From: Hormiphora californensis
Taxonomy: Eukaryota; Ctenophora; Tentaculata; Cydippida; Pleurobrachiidae
Assembly (NCBI GenBank): GCA_020137815.1
Contig: CM035358.1
Coordinates: 2,407,321-2,471,320 of the forward strand
Reading direction: 5' to 3'
Length of the DNA stretch: 64,000 bases
Shown piece by piece: positions 46,153 through 60,400 of the stretch. The translations under genes were made by a program, and so were the position numbers. The notes under the pieces were generated by a model. The model made no database searches. It was not told the origin of the DNA and saw only the letters and a list, made by a program, of their open reading frames with translations. Position 1 is the first letter of the stretch. Every line of letters starts with the position of its first letter.

Positions 46153-47033
46153 CTCAGTTACTCCTCTCTCTCTGTCTGAGCTTCACGCCCCTCTCTTACC
46201 TGATATGTTGTTATAGGAATGTCTATCTATCTTCTGTCAAAAGGAAGCGGAATCGCCTTTTTAGATGGCCTAACTGATGGCTGAGTATAGTGAGTATAAA
46301 ATTAGTGTGGATTGTGTGTAAAATGATAGATATAATGTAGAAAACTCCACGTGGTAATCCCTAACCCAGACTCTGAAGAAGGAGTAGAAAACCCGTTCTC
46401 TGAGTATCGCCACACAGTTACATAACAATACGATACTGCACCAAATGCTTCAAAAACGCGAACTTCATTTGGTACGGAAATTACCCCTACTTTGCGGGCA
46501 CGCTAAAATGTGCCTTACGCGATGCCGTACGACGGGTCCTGTCTGTACGTTGTCTCTATAAGTTGACTGGGAGTTGACCGTCTAATCATAAACTAATGAC
46601 TTGGACACCTAAACCACATCAATGGTTGTTTCTTTGAAGACTGCTCATTTATTGCTAATTTTGGTTGGATATTGTACATGTATCTTTTCGGTCACTCTTT
46701 TGGAACTTTGTATCTCACCTTCAAGTACTTTCTTCCCTCTTGGGAGCGTTTAGCTGTGTCACCCAATCATGGCAGCTCTCCAGAGGGTCTGATAATTCAG
46801 AAGGTGAACCGGAGAAGTGTTCCTTCTCAGAAAAACTAATATAAACAAGGGCTGTATGGCGGCGGCGCCATACCCAAATTTGATTCTCGACAGTGCGCTC
46901 AGATTTGTCAGGCACTGACTGTACATCGCGCACTACGCGGCCTCACGGAGAGGACAGTCGTATATGAGCTCAGATGGGGTCGCGGCGCCAGACAGAACAA
47001 GAGATACGACGAGTACTTACAATTGTTACTTAC
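46153..47033. other. Interval between receptor kinase exon 1 and the upstream cassette
   Basis: Contains a GGCGCC MITE (about 46853-47001). A weakly similar open stretch near 46735-46850 may be a decayed cassette exon. No intact gene seen. Confidence 0.5.
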
Positions 47034-48433
47034 CAAAGGTGGCGTTACCGGCCTCCATCAGAGAAATCACGTACTCGCTACAATCACTATCTAATTTGTC
47101 TTCATTTACAGAGCAGGAATATTCCTCTGATAAACCTTCTGAATTATCCTGTGGAAGATTTAAATTAGGTGACTCTTTCTCGCAATTACAGGTGCTCACT
47201 GTTCGGACTGTTTCTTTCATTCTTTGTCTGGCGGCGCCGGCTCGATCTGAGGGCACTGTCTGTTTTCAGAATCAAACATCAAACAGCTCATTCTGGAGAA
47301 GGAAACAAGAGTGTCAATGAGACAAAAATTCCAAAGCAGCGATGGAAAATCGTTAGTGAGAGACACACCGAAGTTTCGACCGCCTTTTGACTCAGCATGG
47401 ATAGTGGATACAGGACATCCTGACATATGAATCAGTGAATAAATTAGCCTCTTGCAAACTATTTCTTAGTCATGTTTGATTGATTGTTGACACGTGATCT
47501 CAACTTCGGTATGTCTCACCTCCTCCCTCCCCCATTTGGTGACATATTAGACACCTGGCGCGACCCCCGCTCAATCTTGGTCGCGCACGGTGTCTATGTC
47601 ACCAACTCCCCCATTCGGGGCCTGGCAAGGCCCCCCGACCCGAATATAACCCAAACTCAACCCATCCCCCCTAAAACATCCCCCCTAAAACTAAAACAAC
47701 GGGGCCGAGCCGACAGGCCCTTAATACCAGATGGAAAAAAAACCATAAAACCATAAACCATAAAACCATAACCATAGATATTTTTAGAGTGAAAGTTTTG
47801 AAGCCCCCTGAAGTAGTAGAGAGGTGTTCTATGGCTCGTTGGAAAGGTCTCGAGGTCCCGCGACGTATAGGGGGTGTGGCGATGGCCATACCCAAACCTA
47901 TAAGGGGTAGGACGCGAAAAACAGTCAAAATAAGGGGTATACAGAACTCGGCAATTAGAAGGAGTAGAAAGGTGTTCTAGGGTGCGTTCGAAAGCTCTTG
48001 AGGTGCTGAAGTAATTGGAATGTAATTGGAAGTAATTACATGTAATTAAAATGTAATTACATGTAATTAAAGGGTAATTACATGTAATTACAAGGTCTAA
48101 ATGACCCCAAATGACAATTCAGACATATTTTGACATATTTGGAGGCCCTGAGACCAGCGGGTGGCAAAATTTAATCCGGTTTCGGGTCGGCTGACGTAAA
48201 AACTCCGCGTTTTGGTCGAGGTAATCCATATACATAGTACCATACAATACATCACATTCAATTCAACCTACATATGATAAATGGGCAAGTATCAAACCCT
48301 GACCAATGGTAATGGGATCCGCTGTGTTCTCTCCACAGGTCGGTTTTGGTGGTGCAGGGGGAACGGAAGTGGAGACTACTGGTTCTGATTGGACGGTCAA
48401 GATAAGGATGGAAAACAAGGCGAGCAAGAACAT
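47034..48433 (-). CDS. Duplicated N-terminal cassette of the receptor kinase (alternative first exons or partial paralogue)
   Basis: Exon A (48433-48268) starts MFLLALFSILILTVQSEP, a signal peptide like that of the receptor kinase. It continues with CGENTADPITIGQGLI, which resembles [16 protein letters not shown] of the main gene. Exon B (47198-47034) has NSEGLSEEYSCSVNEDKLDS, similar to [18 protein letters not shown] of main exon 2. Exon A ends in phase 1, which fits exon B. Exon B also ends in phase 1, exactly as main exon 2 does, so it could splice to main exon 3 at 45041. No kinase exons for a separate gene lie between 46.2 and 47.0 kb. The best reading is an alternative promoter with its own signal peptide; a decaying partial duplicate is the alternative. 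Exon B's acceptor is the least certain boundary. Confidence 0.65.
47199..48267. other. Intron-like interval with small repeats
   Basis: Contains the MULE-like element 47536-47605 and TGTAATTACATGTAATTA tandem motifs at about 48010-48095. No exon seen. Confidence 0.55.
47536..47605. mobile_element. MULE-like MITE, 70 bp, with 9-bp target duplication
   Basis: Ends TTGGTGACAT and ATGTCACCAA. The direct repeat CTCCCCCAT (9 bp) lies on both sides (47527-47535 and 47606-47614). A 9-bp duplication fits the Mutator group. It shares its ends with the large element at 58551. Confidence 0.8.
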
Positions 48434-49220
48434 TTTTAGAAATGCGCAGTGCGCACGTTAAAATTTAAAAATTTTAACGCACACATTTTGCACTGTAACG
48501 CCGCACACTTTTTGCGGATTTCAAGTTTCTTGGGCTGTTCGGAACGGGCTCGATGCCCTGATCTTTCCAACAAGCCCAAAATGAAGCAATTTTACCAAGA
48601 AATGGCAGAGTTATGACAAAAAACGTCAAATTTTAATTTTAATTTTAACGTTGGTGTGTGCTGACCCTAACTCGAATTAAACCAGGATAGCAATCTATCC
48701 TGGTTGCTATTCTGGTTGCTATCCACTGGATAATCCAGGTTGCTACCCAGTTTGCTAGGTATTTTGGCGAGGGAGTGGTTCTTCTTATCTAGTGTTTTAC
48801 AGCTTTATGGGATAAATCATGTCAGATATGACGGCATGCCCCTTCATTCCATTGCTCCTTGCAATGCTCAGCATCCTGGATATGCAAGTCTGTGTTCTAG
48901 TTGAGTGAACTTGCTGACTCGGTGTAAATCAAAGGGACCGGATTAGAAAATTAGAATTATTTTAAACAGAAACGTCATACTTCACACCACCCTGTTGCAC
49001 CAAAGTAGCTCTAAATAACTCCGACACGCACACAACTAGGTCAGTAAACTTTTCCAGTACGCTTGATCAATTGTGCATATATAAGTGATGACGTGATCCG
49101 CAATTCTTTATCCATCCCCTATCCCCGCCCACTCTCTCTCCCACTATTTCGCTATGATCTGACCGTTTCTCACTTCACTTCACCGCCCTCGTTTTACCAC
49201 GCACGCGATTAAAATTTACA
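48434..49220. other. Upstream of the N-terminal cassette
   Basis: Any promoter for the cassette would lie here. A small inverted repeat with TTAAAATTTAAAAATTTTAA lies near 48460-48480. No gene seen. Confidence 0.5.
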
Positions 49221-49255
49221 ATGGGACGGCACAGAGAAACGAATCTCTCACTGTT

Positions 49256-49530
<275 letters not shown>

Positions 49531-51612
49531 AAAGTCATTATCTCAATACGTCCGTCGGTCTCACTCTGCTTCTGATCTGTCTTCGTTTGACTCCTAGTCT
49601 CTGTCTATCTCTCTCTCCTCCTGGCTCACCACATATCGATTATCTGAAATACAGCCACGTCAGCTTCACTGTTAGGACACTGGGGTTTTATAAATATGTT
49701 TTTAGTCTACTTGCTCACTCTGCACCTAGTTGGACCACCCCGGGGGGAGGGGGGTTTATTTATAAAAAGCTCTCTCCAGGGTCGAGGACCAGCACGGGGT
49801 TTTCCCCAAACAGGTAGGGGGGTTTCCTTCCCTTCCCTCTCTCATTTGCGCTATAGTTTGACTACTATTCGCGCAAAGGGCCCCCCCTTTATCTTCGCCC
49901 CCGTGACCCCCCATGAAGGGGAAACCACCCAGTCGTTGGTATTTTCCCGTTTATAGAGCCCCATTTTTTATATGTGATCTGAAGCGCTTATACAGCTTGA
50001 ATGGCCATTGGCCCTGTTTCCCCCGATTAGACCGGTTTCTACTAATGTCTTCAATACCTATTTTTGTGACACGTTGCTGAAAGTCTTTCTCGCTAGTAGT
50101 TACACCTTAATATCCCCCTTACTATTCGTTTAGCCCCCCCGACCACCCTCGAAACGGGGGGGGCCCCGCTTTTTCATACTATCTTTTGCCCCAATCCAGG
50201 GGGGGGGCTCACGGGGGGGCTAGCGCATGTCGCGGCACTTTTGACTTCTTTGCACGAAGGACCGAGTTAGTTATGCGAAATGAAGTCGCTAGGCTTCATG
50301 ATCCCCCTCGAGGCCCACAACCACATACACCGACTTTCGTGGCCTCCCGCTGGCCCCATGGTAATTAAAGGCAGTTCATTTCTTTTCTGTCCCACTTGGT
50401 GAGGGGCACAATCAGTGGGCCGCGGATCAGGCCGCACAAGACAGTATGAAGATCAATTTCCCACGTGATTTATTAATGCATCTCTTTGGAGTTCGACACG
50501 TTTCGATTCCCCTTTGGATCAGTTCGACACGTTTCGGTTTATTTATTAATGAAAATATTATTATCTCCTTTTAATTCTATTCGACGTCCATCCCCTATTA
50601 TATAGTTATTCTCCTGAATCAATCCCTTAATTTAGCGGCTTCCTCGCAGTGATTTCATTTAGATTTGGAAGCTGCAGAGTCGACATCGCTTGTGCAAAAA
50701 ACCTATAGTAAAAAAAACTGTTTGATTAATGTCGTGATCTTTGATGTGCTTTGTTGTTGTAGTGAGCCGAAAACTGTGTTTGTACATCTTTTATTTTAAA
50801 AATTTGGACTTTGTAACAATCACTTGAATTTAAACCCTAATTCTATAACTAATTAATAAAAATTCTATCTTTTAGTTCCTCTCGGCTCGGTTGAAGGACC
50901 TTATTTTCCCCCTCCATCCCCCACCTCTCTCCAGTATATTTTAACCACCAAATGTACGCAAAAAACGTCCCTTTTTGTGGTCGTGGATTATATGGTAAAT
51001 CAACAGGATCTGTATGGCGGTGCCATACCCATTTTATTCGCGAAGTGCCTCGATGGGGTCGAGGCGCCCGGACAGACCGATTACAACGGGGTTTTGGGCC
51101 CCGATTTTCCGAAACTATACAATGGGATATAACACTCATATGAAAAGTTTACGTTTAGTTTGAATAGTTTTTAGAGCAATCATTATTATTTTTCAAAAAG
51201 GTACCGGATCAAATAAAAAAGGGTTGGTTTTCAGGCAATATAACTGGGTTTTTTCTGTTGCAGATTCTTGTAAAATTATATTTTCCGTCCCCATAATCAA
51301 CCCCCATGAGGATGAAAAATGGAAAGGTTTGTTAATTAGATCGTGACCTGATTTTTTTTCAAAATTTTAATATCACTTTTCATTTTTTGGGTGTTTTTGA
51401 AAAAAAAAAGTGGGGGGCCTTTTACCCGGGGGTTTGGGTTTCCAATCAATTTGAAAAAAGATTTTTCAGTTTTTTCCCTTTTTGAGAAAAGAATTTCACT
51501 TTTTTTTTTCCCTTTTCCCCCCCTTTTTTTCCCCCCCCCCCTTTTTTTTTTTTTCCCCCCCCCTCCCCCCCCCCCACCCCCCCCCCCCTTTTTTTCCCCC
51601 CCCCCCCCCCCC

Positions 51613-51646
<34 letters not shown>

Positions 51647-53902
51647 TTTTTTTTCCCCCCCCCCCCCCCCTCCTTTCTCCACCCTATTCCCTTTTCTCCC
51701 TTCCCCACGTCATATTTTTGTGTTTTGCAGTTACCGTTCTACCTGCACCTTTTTCCACCGAGCATATTTTTAAATTCCCATCAAGCCCCCGTAGTCGTGC
51801 CCTTGCCCCGTTCGTATTTGCTAACAACAACTAAAACACACCATATATTGATGGCCTAACATTATAAACCCCCCGGGTAAACCTGCTTGTTTTTGGTTGG
51901 CCCCATTTTTGCATACCCCCAAAGCAAAAATCCAATTGACACAACGACATCTGACGCAACCCCCCCACCTGAAACCAGGGTTTTTTTTTTTTGAAAATTT
52001 ATTTTTGTTTTTTTGCTAAAAAAAAACCCCCGACAAATATTAATTTTTTAAAGGTTCTAATTTATTTAAACCCCTGGGTGAAAAACTTGGATTAAACTTT
52101 TTGTGATAACCGTTTTTTTTTTTTAAAAACCCACTTAAAGGGGTTTTTAATTCCCCGTGAATTGCTAAAAATTTTGGCCCCCCGCAATATGTTAAAAACC
52201 CACCCTCCTCAGCAACACAACCTTGCAAATTTAAGGCATAGTTTTAAATAGAACCCTTTTTTTTCAATTTAAGTTAGGGGAGACTCGTGAATTTTGGGCT
52301 AAAAGGCACCCGCTAAAGTTTAACAAAAATTTTTTTAAACCCCCCCAATTCTTTTTCCAAAAGATAATTTAAAAAAATTAAAACCTTTAACAAAAGAATT
52401 TTTGGGTTCGCCTCCCATCCAAAAAACAGGAAAAGAAAAAAGGAAAAAAAGAAAATAAGAACCCAATCCCCCCTTAAAAATTCCCCTCCCCCCCCCCTTA
52501 ATCCTTCCAACCCCCCCCCCCTTAAAAAATTCCCCCGGGCGGGGAAAAGTCGTTCGTACCCTAAGGAAAAGGATTTAGGAAATCCAGGGGATTGGATTTT
52601 CCCGGACACCTTCAAAAAAGGAAATTGTAATTAAACTTATCACTAATTAGTAATTAATTTATCGCTAATTAGTAATTAGTAAGTCATGTTTTTACGTTCA
52701 CAATAACCGCCAGGACAGGGTTGAAATATTGTACTTTTTGGATCTGATTTTTTGATAATTTAATCACGACAGAATTTTTTTTTTTTGTTTGCAAAAAGCT
52801 GCGAAAAAGGGCGAGCTGGGCAAGTCAAATTTCCCCAAACTTTGTGAATGATGGAGGGGCCTATCATTTATTTCTTAGAACCGGAACCCCTATCAAAATA
52901 GGGGTAAAATATTTGTCGTTTTGACAGGAGCTGGGGTTCTAAGAACATTGTTCTGGGAACTCGACTTGAAAAAAGGTAGAAAATTAGATCAAGTATTATC
53001 AGCTATCTCTGACGCTACAAGCATCACCTAGCCTAGATTCTAGGCGTTTCCACGTTTTAAAATGCTGATATTTGGTGAAAAAGATAAACGTTTTTTTACT
53101 AATTTGGGCTTTTGAGAAATTTTAACGGTTACAACATCAAAAAAGGGTACCAAAAATATGCGTAGAACTTTGGGCCGACAGGAAATAAAAAAACATTCAA
53201 AAAAATAAAATTTTAAAATTTGCACTAACGAGGAGAAAAAATAAATTTTCTTTGGGGGTTTTTTAATTTTAATTTTCCCTCAAAACCCCCCCCACAGAGT
53301 GGGAGCCCCCAAACTCTTCCCAACTCTACCTAAAAAGGGGAAAAATGGTTTTAAAAGAAAAAAAATGGGTAAATTTTTACTTTTTTTACCCAAAAAAAGG
53401 AATTAAACAACTCTTGCTGTATTTTTAAATAGGGCAGGTTTTATTTTTCCCCTTTTGTCAAAAGGAAACCCCCAAAGGGGTTGGGCCCCCTTTTTTCCCC
53501 CCCGGAAACAAAAAACCCAAAAAGTCCTACTGGAGTTTTAATTTTTTTTGGGGGGTTTTTTTTTTTTTAATAAGGGGGGTTTTTTGTTTAATATTGAAAT
53601 TTTTAATTTCCCCGGGAAAATTTTAAACCCCCAAAAATTTTAAAAATCAAATTAAAATTTGGGGGGGGGGATTTGGTTTGGTTTTCGGGGGGGGGGTTTC
53701 CCCCCCGGGGGGGGTGGGTTGGGGGGGAAAGATTGGGGGGGGGGAATTTTTCTTGCCCAAAATTAGTTATCTTTTAAAAATTTTAAAAAATTTTTTGAAA
53801 GGGAAAAAAAGAAAAAAAATTATTTTCCCCCCCAAAAAATTCCCAAAACCCCGCTCCCCCCCCCTTTTTTTTCCCAAACCCCCCCCCCCCCCTTTCCCCT
53901 TT

Positions 53903-53948
<46 letters not shown>

Positions 53949-56105
53949 TTTTTTTCCCCCCCTTTCCCCCCCCCCCCCCCCCCCCCCCCCACCCCCCCCC
54001 CCCCCCCCCTTTTTTTTTTTTTTTTTTTTTTATTTGTTTTTTTCCCCAATCAGGTTTGACCAGAGCCCCGACTTTGACCAAAAGAGATGGAATTCCAACC
54101 CTGAAACAACCTTCTTTTTTCCCGGGACCAAAAAGTACTGGGGGAAGCTCCAGGAGACCCCGAGAGGCCAGGAAGGGGGAAAGTGTAAAGGAAACAGGAA
54201 GGCCGAAGATTTATTTTTGGGAAAAAGTTTCGAGGAAAAAAAGGGGCGGGGAAGGGGGATGAAAGAAAGAGAAATAGAGAGAGATCTGAGGGGGGTTTTC
54301 ATTTCTCAGAAGAGAGAAGAAATTGACCAAAGCGTTGGTCCGAAACAGCAATCTAAACGAGATTTTTTGGGGTAAAAACCCGTTTTTTGGTTTTTGTTAC
54401 AGTAAACTTTTTTTTAAAAAGGTTATAACAAATTAAAAATTTAAAGGATACCCATAATTTTCTTCTTTACCATTAAATTATTTTTAAAAAAATTTTAAAT
54501 TAACATTATTTTTGAGACTTGAATTTTTGGTATAAGGGGGGGGAAAAAGAATTTTTTTTTTTTTGGAAAAATTTGCAAAAAAATTTTGAGGGGGGTGTTT
54601 TCCCCGGGGGGTATCCCTTTGGGGCCCGGGGGCCTGTAAAAGTTAAAAATTTTGGGGCCCTTTTTTTTTTTTTTCTATTTTAAAAAAAAATTTTTTTTTT
54701 TTTAAAAAAAATTATTCTTGTTTTACAAAACCCCCGGGGGAGGGGATGGGTTTTTCGGGGGTTTTTTTCCCAAAAAAACCCGAAAAGGGGAAAAGGTTTT
54801 TTTTTAGGGGAAAAAATGCCCCCCAAATCCGGGGGGCAAAAGGGAAAGGGGGATTTTTAGGGGTTGGTTTAAAATTTTTGGGAAAAATTTTAAATTTCCT
54901 AACCCGGGAAAAAACCCCCCTTTCCCAAATTGAAACCCGAGGAAACCCCCGAAAAAAAAAAACCAAAGGGGGTTTTGGAAGGGGGGTTTCCCCGGGGGGG
55001 GGCCCCCCAGGTGGTCCCTGGGAGGGGGGGGGGGTGTACCAGGGGGGGGGGCCCGGCCCCCCCCTTTTTTTTTTGCAGAAATTTTTTCCTTTTTTTTCTA
55101 AAATTTTTCGGACGATTTTTAAAAAATTTTTGTTTTTAATTGGGGTTTTTTAAAAAAAGAAACCCCCAATTTTTTTCTTTTTATTTAAATTTTTAAGTTT
55201 GGGAAAAGGGTTTTTAACCCTTTTACGAACATTCCCTTTTTGGACCCGCTTTTATTTAGGGTTTTGAAAAAAATAAAAAAAGTGGGCCAAACCCCTTTTG
55301 AACTTTACCCTTCAACACGCAATTCCTTTACTGTCCCCCACTTGATATATCCCCGCTTCAGGAACCGACCGAAACAAGTAAAAACCAAAACAGAACCGTT
55401 ATTAGGTCACGGATGGTTTTCACCAAACAGGACCAGTATTTCCGATTCGGTCGGTTCCCCCCCTGCTTTTTTGTTGAGAGAATTTGATACCCTTTGGGGA
55501 AAAAGGGCCTATAATGATCACCCCGGGTCCTTCTCCTTTTTGCGAAATTTTCGATCATATTTTTATTTTGAAATAATTTTTAAATCCCGGGCGGGGTTTT
55601 TAAAAAAAATGTTTTTTTATTTAAAATTAGATGGGTTATAAAATGTAGAGAATTTTTACTATTTTTATCTTTTATTTTAAAATTTTTTAAAAATCCTGGA
55701 AGATCTTTTATCTGTTTTACGCCAAGCTTTCCTTTTTAAAACAAGCTTGGGGATGTATCGCCAGGCGTACTCAAAAGAACCCCCCCAAAAAACAGAAAAG
55801 TTTGGGCCCGGGGGGGTTTACTTTTGGGTTACTCCGGGCCCCAAACCCATAGAAGGTAGATGGTTTTTCAAGTGACCCAATGGCAGGAAAAAACCCTCCC
55901 AGAAGAAACTAGGGATTATCAAAAGCCGGTCAAACATACCATAAAAACTTTTTCGGAGGTGAAATCACCGTTTTACCATGCAGTTTTTGAGTTCGGGATT
56001 TATAGGGCTCCCGGGATAGCAAATAAAAATTTAGAGTTTAGATTGGGGTACTTTTTCCCATGAGCGTGTTTGGTTTAAAAGGAAATGGTATGAATATGGC
56101 AGACA
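49531..56105. other. Gene-poor, homopolymer-rich interval of doubtful sequence quality
   Basis: From about 51.3 to 55.8 kb the sequence is made of runs of C, G, T and A of very uneven length, with poly-C blocks at 51530-51670 and 53880-54010. No conserved frame, splice pair or family is visible. A hAT-like MITE copy at 55358-55461 is recognisable but full of single-base gaps. The pattern suggests poor base calls. The flanks, about 49.5-51.2 kb, read more normally and hold a GGCGCC MITE at 51009-51078. Confidence 0.7.
55358..55461. mobile_element. hAT-like MITE, degraded or miscalled copy
   Basis: Begins CAGGAACCGACCGAAACAAG and ends GATTCGGTCGGTTCC. Compared with the LKB1 copy, many doublets have lost one base. 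Confidence 0.65.
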
Positions 56106-56141
56106 CTCCCCTTAATGAAGCACTCAGTCGTTTGTTTTAGG

Positions 56142-56625
56142 AAGGGAAAGGGGAAGGGGAAGGGAGGGAGGGAAGGAAGAGAAGAAGGGAAAAAGGGAAG
56201 GGAAGGAAGGGAAGGGAAGGGAAGGGAAGGGAAGGGAAGGGAAGGAAGGGAAGGGAAGGGAAGGGAAGGGAAGGGAAGGGAAGGGAAGGGAAGGGAAGGG
56301 AAGGGAAGGGAAGGGAAGGGAAGGGAAGGGAAGGAAGGGAAGGGAAGGGAAGGGAAGGGAAGGGAAGGGAAGGGAAGGGAAGGGAAGGGAAGGGAAGGGA
56401 AGGGAAGGGAAGGGAAGGGAAGGGAAGGGAAGGGAAGGGAAGGGAAGGGAAGGGAAGGGAAGGGAAGGGAAGGGAAGGGAAGGGAAGGGAAGGGAAGGGA
56501 AGGGAAGGAAGGGAAGGGAAGGGAAGGGGAAGGGAAGGAAGGGAAGGGAAGGGAAGGGAAGGGAAGGGAAGGGAAGGGAAGGGAAGGGAAGGGAAGGGAA
56601 GGGAAGGGAAGGGAAGGGAAGGGAA
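56142..56625. repeat. GGGAA pentanucleotide microsatellite
   Basis: About 480 bases of (GGGAA)n with occasional shortened units. The long Gly/Lys/Arg/Glu and Phe/Pro/Ser/Leu frames on both strands arise from the repeat and are not genes. Confidence 0.95.
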
Positions 56626-57492
<867 letters not shown>

Positions 57493-60400
57493 ATGGTGCT
57501 CTACGTGGTTACCATGGTTACCATGGTTACCATGCTGGTTTCTGTTAGCAACGCGTTAGGTTGTTACAATGACACCAATCTCAACAATGTCACGGTAAGA
57601 GAACTATTCGTGGCGGGGCTTGTTGAGTAACTGTAAGGCGGGGCGGGGGTTGATTCTTGTTTACGATCATAGCCGAGCTGATCCTTTCTCCGTGAGAGGA
57701 GCGAAGAGTGTGATCAGGCACTGTATGGCGGCGCCATACCCCATTTGATTCGCGAATCAATATTCGAATATAGATGGGTCGCGGCGCCAGACAGATCAGG
57801 CATCGCTTTGGCATACCAATGACTCGATTTTGTAAATTTTGTAACGCCATTTGTCCCATTGCAGGAACACACCTACACAATAGAGCACGACATTTCCGAC
57901 ATAACGGCAGGAATAGGAAGCACTGGTAAGGATGAGGATGGCTACTGGCGAACCAGACATTTCAGCTACATCACCCTGGGACGGTTTACTGATGATTTGG
58001 AATCGGGTGATGGTACAACGATTACAGGTGACTAACTTACTCACTAACTCACCGTGAGCGGTGAGGCCCCTCGAGAGCATGACCAGTAATTAACGTCACT
58101 AGCAGTGCTAGGAATTCCTAGCAGTGTCGAGTAAACAGGGGTGGCGGAACCGAGGATATTAATAACAATATGCAATTTACACTGGAAAATATAATTGCTT
58201 GCAAAAAGGTCATCACCAAAATTTTTGGTTAGCCCCCTGGTCAGCCCCCTGCCACTACTTCCTACTTTCCCTTATTAGGTGGATACTACACGGCCGATGG
58301 AGGCCTCATCTACAAAACAACTGTGGACTGTGATGCCAACAAATACTACAACTACGTTACAGGTACAGCTTGATACACTAGAGAATTAGTAGAGCAGTAT
58401 TGATTCCACTGAAGAGATCCATCTAGGATCGAAACAATTGTTTGGTAAATCCGACTTGTTTTAATTTGTTTGCTGCTCTCAGTTCGTAATTGGATCGATT
58501 GAGCTCTATCGTGCTGAATCAACATTTAATACTGAGAACATATGTAACTATTGGTGACATAGACACCGTGTGCGACCAAGATTGAGCTCACACACAGGTG
58601 TCTGCTCCGCCTCAAAAAGGGTCGTTTCTTTCAAGGGATGTTGCACGCGATCCACTGGACCGATTTGCATCCGGTTTGTCGCAAAAGACTACAAATGATC
58701 CTAATATACTGGAAAATACCCGAGAAGTTTGTCTGTCAATAGGAAGTGGGTCAAAATTGACACTGAAGTCAAACCTATAATCTGGCTTCCGAGAGTTTCT
58801 GCACTACGCCCATGCGATTTAGAAGATATTGGGAGATATGTTGATGCAATTAGCATCAGCTATTAATGCCGGGTATTTTCCAGTACTCACAAGAGTTCAA
58901 CCTATCTTCTGATACCCTCAGATTCATTCTACACCGTCTGGGAGTGGTGCAAAAAGGCTCGGAAGCCAGATTTTAGATTTGACTTCAGTGTCAATTTTGA
59001 CCCACTTCCTGTTGACACACAAACTTCTCGGGTATTTTCCAGTAAACTAGGACCAATTTGTAGTCTTTTGCGACAAACCGGATGCAAATCGGTCCAGTGG
59101 ATCACGTGCAATTTGGCTTGAAAGACACGACCCTTTTTTAGGGGGCGGAGCGGACACCTATGTGCGAGCTCAATCTCGGTCGCTGCGCGACCTCGATCTC
59201 GCACGCACTAGGTGTCAATGTCACCAAATGTAACTAATCTCCCTCGCAGACGAAGAAACAAAAGTGGTAACCGAGTTTGGGAACGGAGACCTGGAGACAG
59301 CGTGTGTGGCAGGGGACGACTACGATATGTGGATGAAGGTGGAACAGCCCCAGATCATGTGGTTCAGGTAGGAGGGGAATGTAACATGTACCCTTTTTTC
59401 TGCATGTGTTACAAAGTGTTACAAAATGTTACAAAGGGGGGGGGGGTCAGAGACTGAATGTAGAACGGACGATAACTCACATCGGTTGAAAGCTCGAAAA
59501 TGTGGCCCTAACCCTAAACCGAACGATAGCCCTAACCAAATTCTTGAGCTTACACCCTCGGTTATTTATCGTCCGTTCAACTTTTAGTCTGGATCCCACA
59601 AAGAGAGGAGACTGACACGTCATGTGGTTCAGGTACCAGGCACAGCCACTCCAAACAGGAACCAGGGAGGTCGGAAAGGGATGGCCCGTTATAACAAGGA
59701 CTGTCAAGGCAAAGATAAACAGTCTATATGACGGGGATGAGGCGTCTTATTTCAAGATAGATACCACGGGAAGTGCTGTTATAACTCGGTTTGCATTTGG
59801 AAAGTGCTTCATTTGGCCCGAAAGTGTGGGGAAAAACTGCTCAGACACGATTAATTGGCTTCTTGACCGAGTGAAGTCAGTGGATATCTGGGGAGTACAA
59901 GCGAAGAGTACGACAGTGAGTTGCCTTGATGCACCATTCCAGCACTACTACAAGTATAGACAAGAGCAGGTCCATCCCAAAAAACCCCCCCCTTTTTGCC
60001 CCCAAAAGAAACGGGCAGGTTAAAGTAGGAAAGGGGGAAAAGAAAGAGGGAGGGGGAAAAGGGGAAAAGAGAGAGAAAGGGGGAGGGGGGGGGGAGAAAA
60101 AAAGGGGGAAAGAAGGGGAAGAGAGGGGGGAAAGGGGGGAAAAAGGGGGGGAAAAGGGGAAAAAAAGGGAAAAAAAGGGGAAAAAAAAAAAAAAGGAAGG
60201 GGGATAAAAAAAAAAAGAAAGAACAGAGAAAGAGAGGGAGAGAAGGGGGGAGAGGGGAGAAAAACAGGAAAAGAGAAGGGGAAAAAAAAAAAAGGGGGAA
60301 TGGAGAAACAAGAGCAAAGGATGAGAGAGGGGGGAAGAGAGGAGAAGGGAGGGAGGGGTTGGGAAGAGAAGAAAAGGAGAGAAAAAAAGAGGAGGGGGGG

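Noticed and set aside
46735-46850. Third copy of the receptor exon 2 (EHFSGSPSELSDPLESCHDW)
   Set aside because: Similarity is faint and the donor does not keep frame; at most a decayed remnant.
51336-51859. Gly/Lys- and Pro/Phe-rich frames
   Set aside because: Products of homopolymer runs in sequence of doubtful quality; no family features. The same holds for 53678-54375 and 59877-60545.
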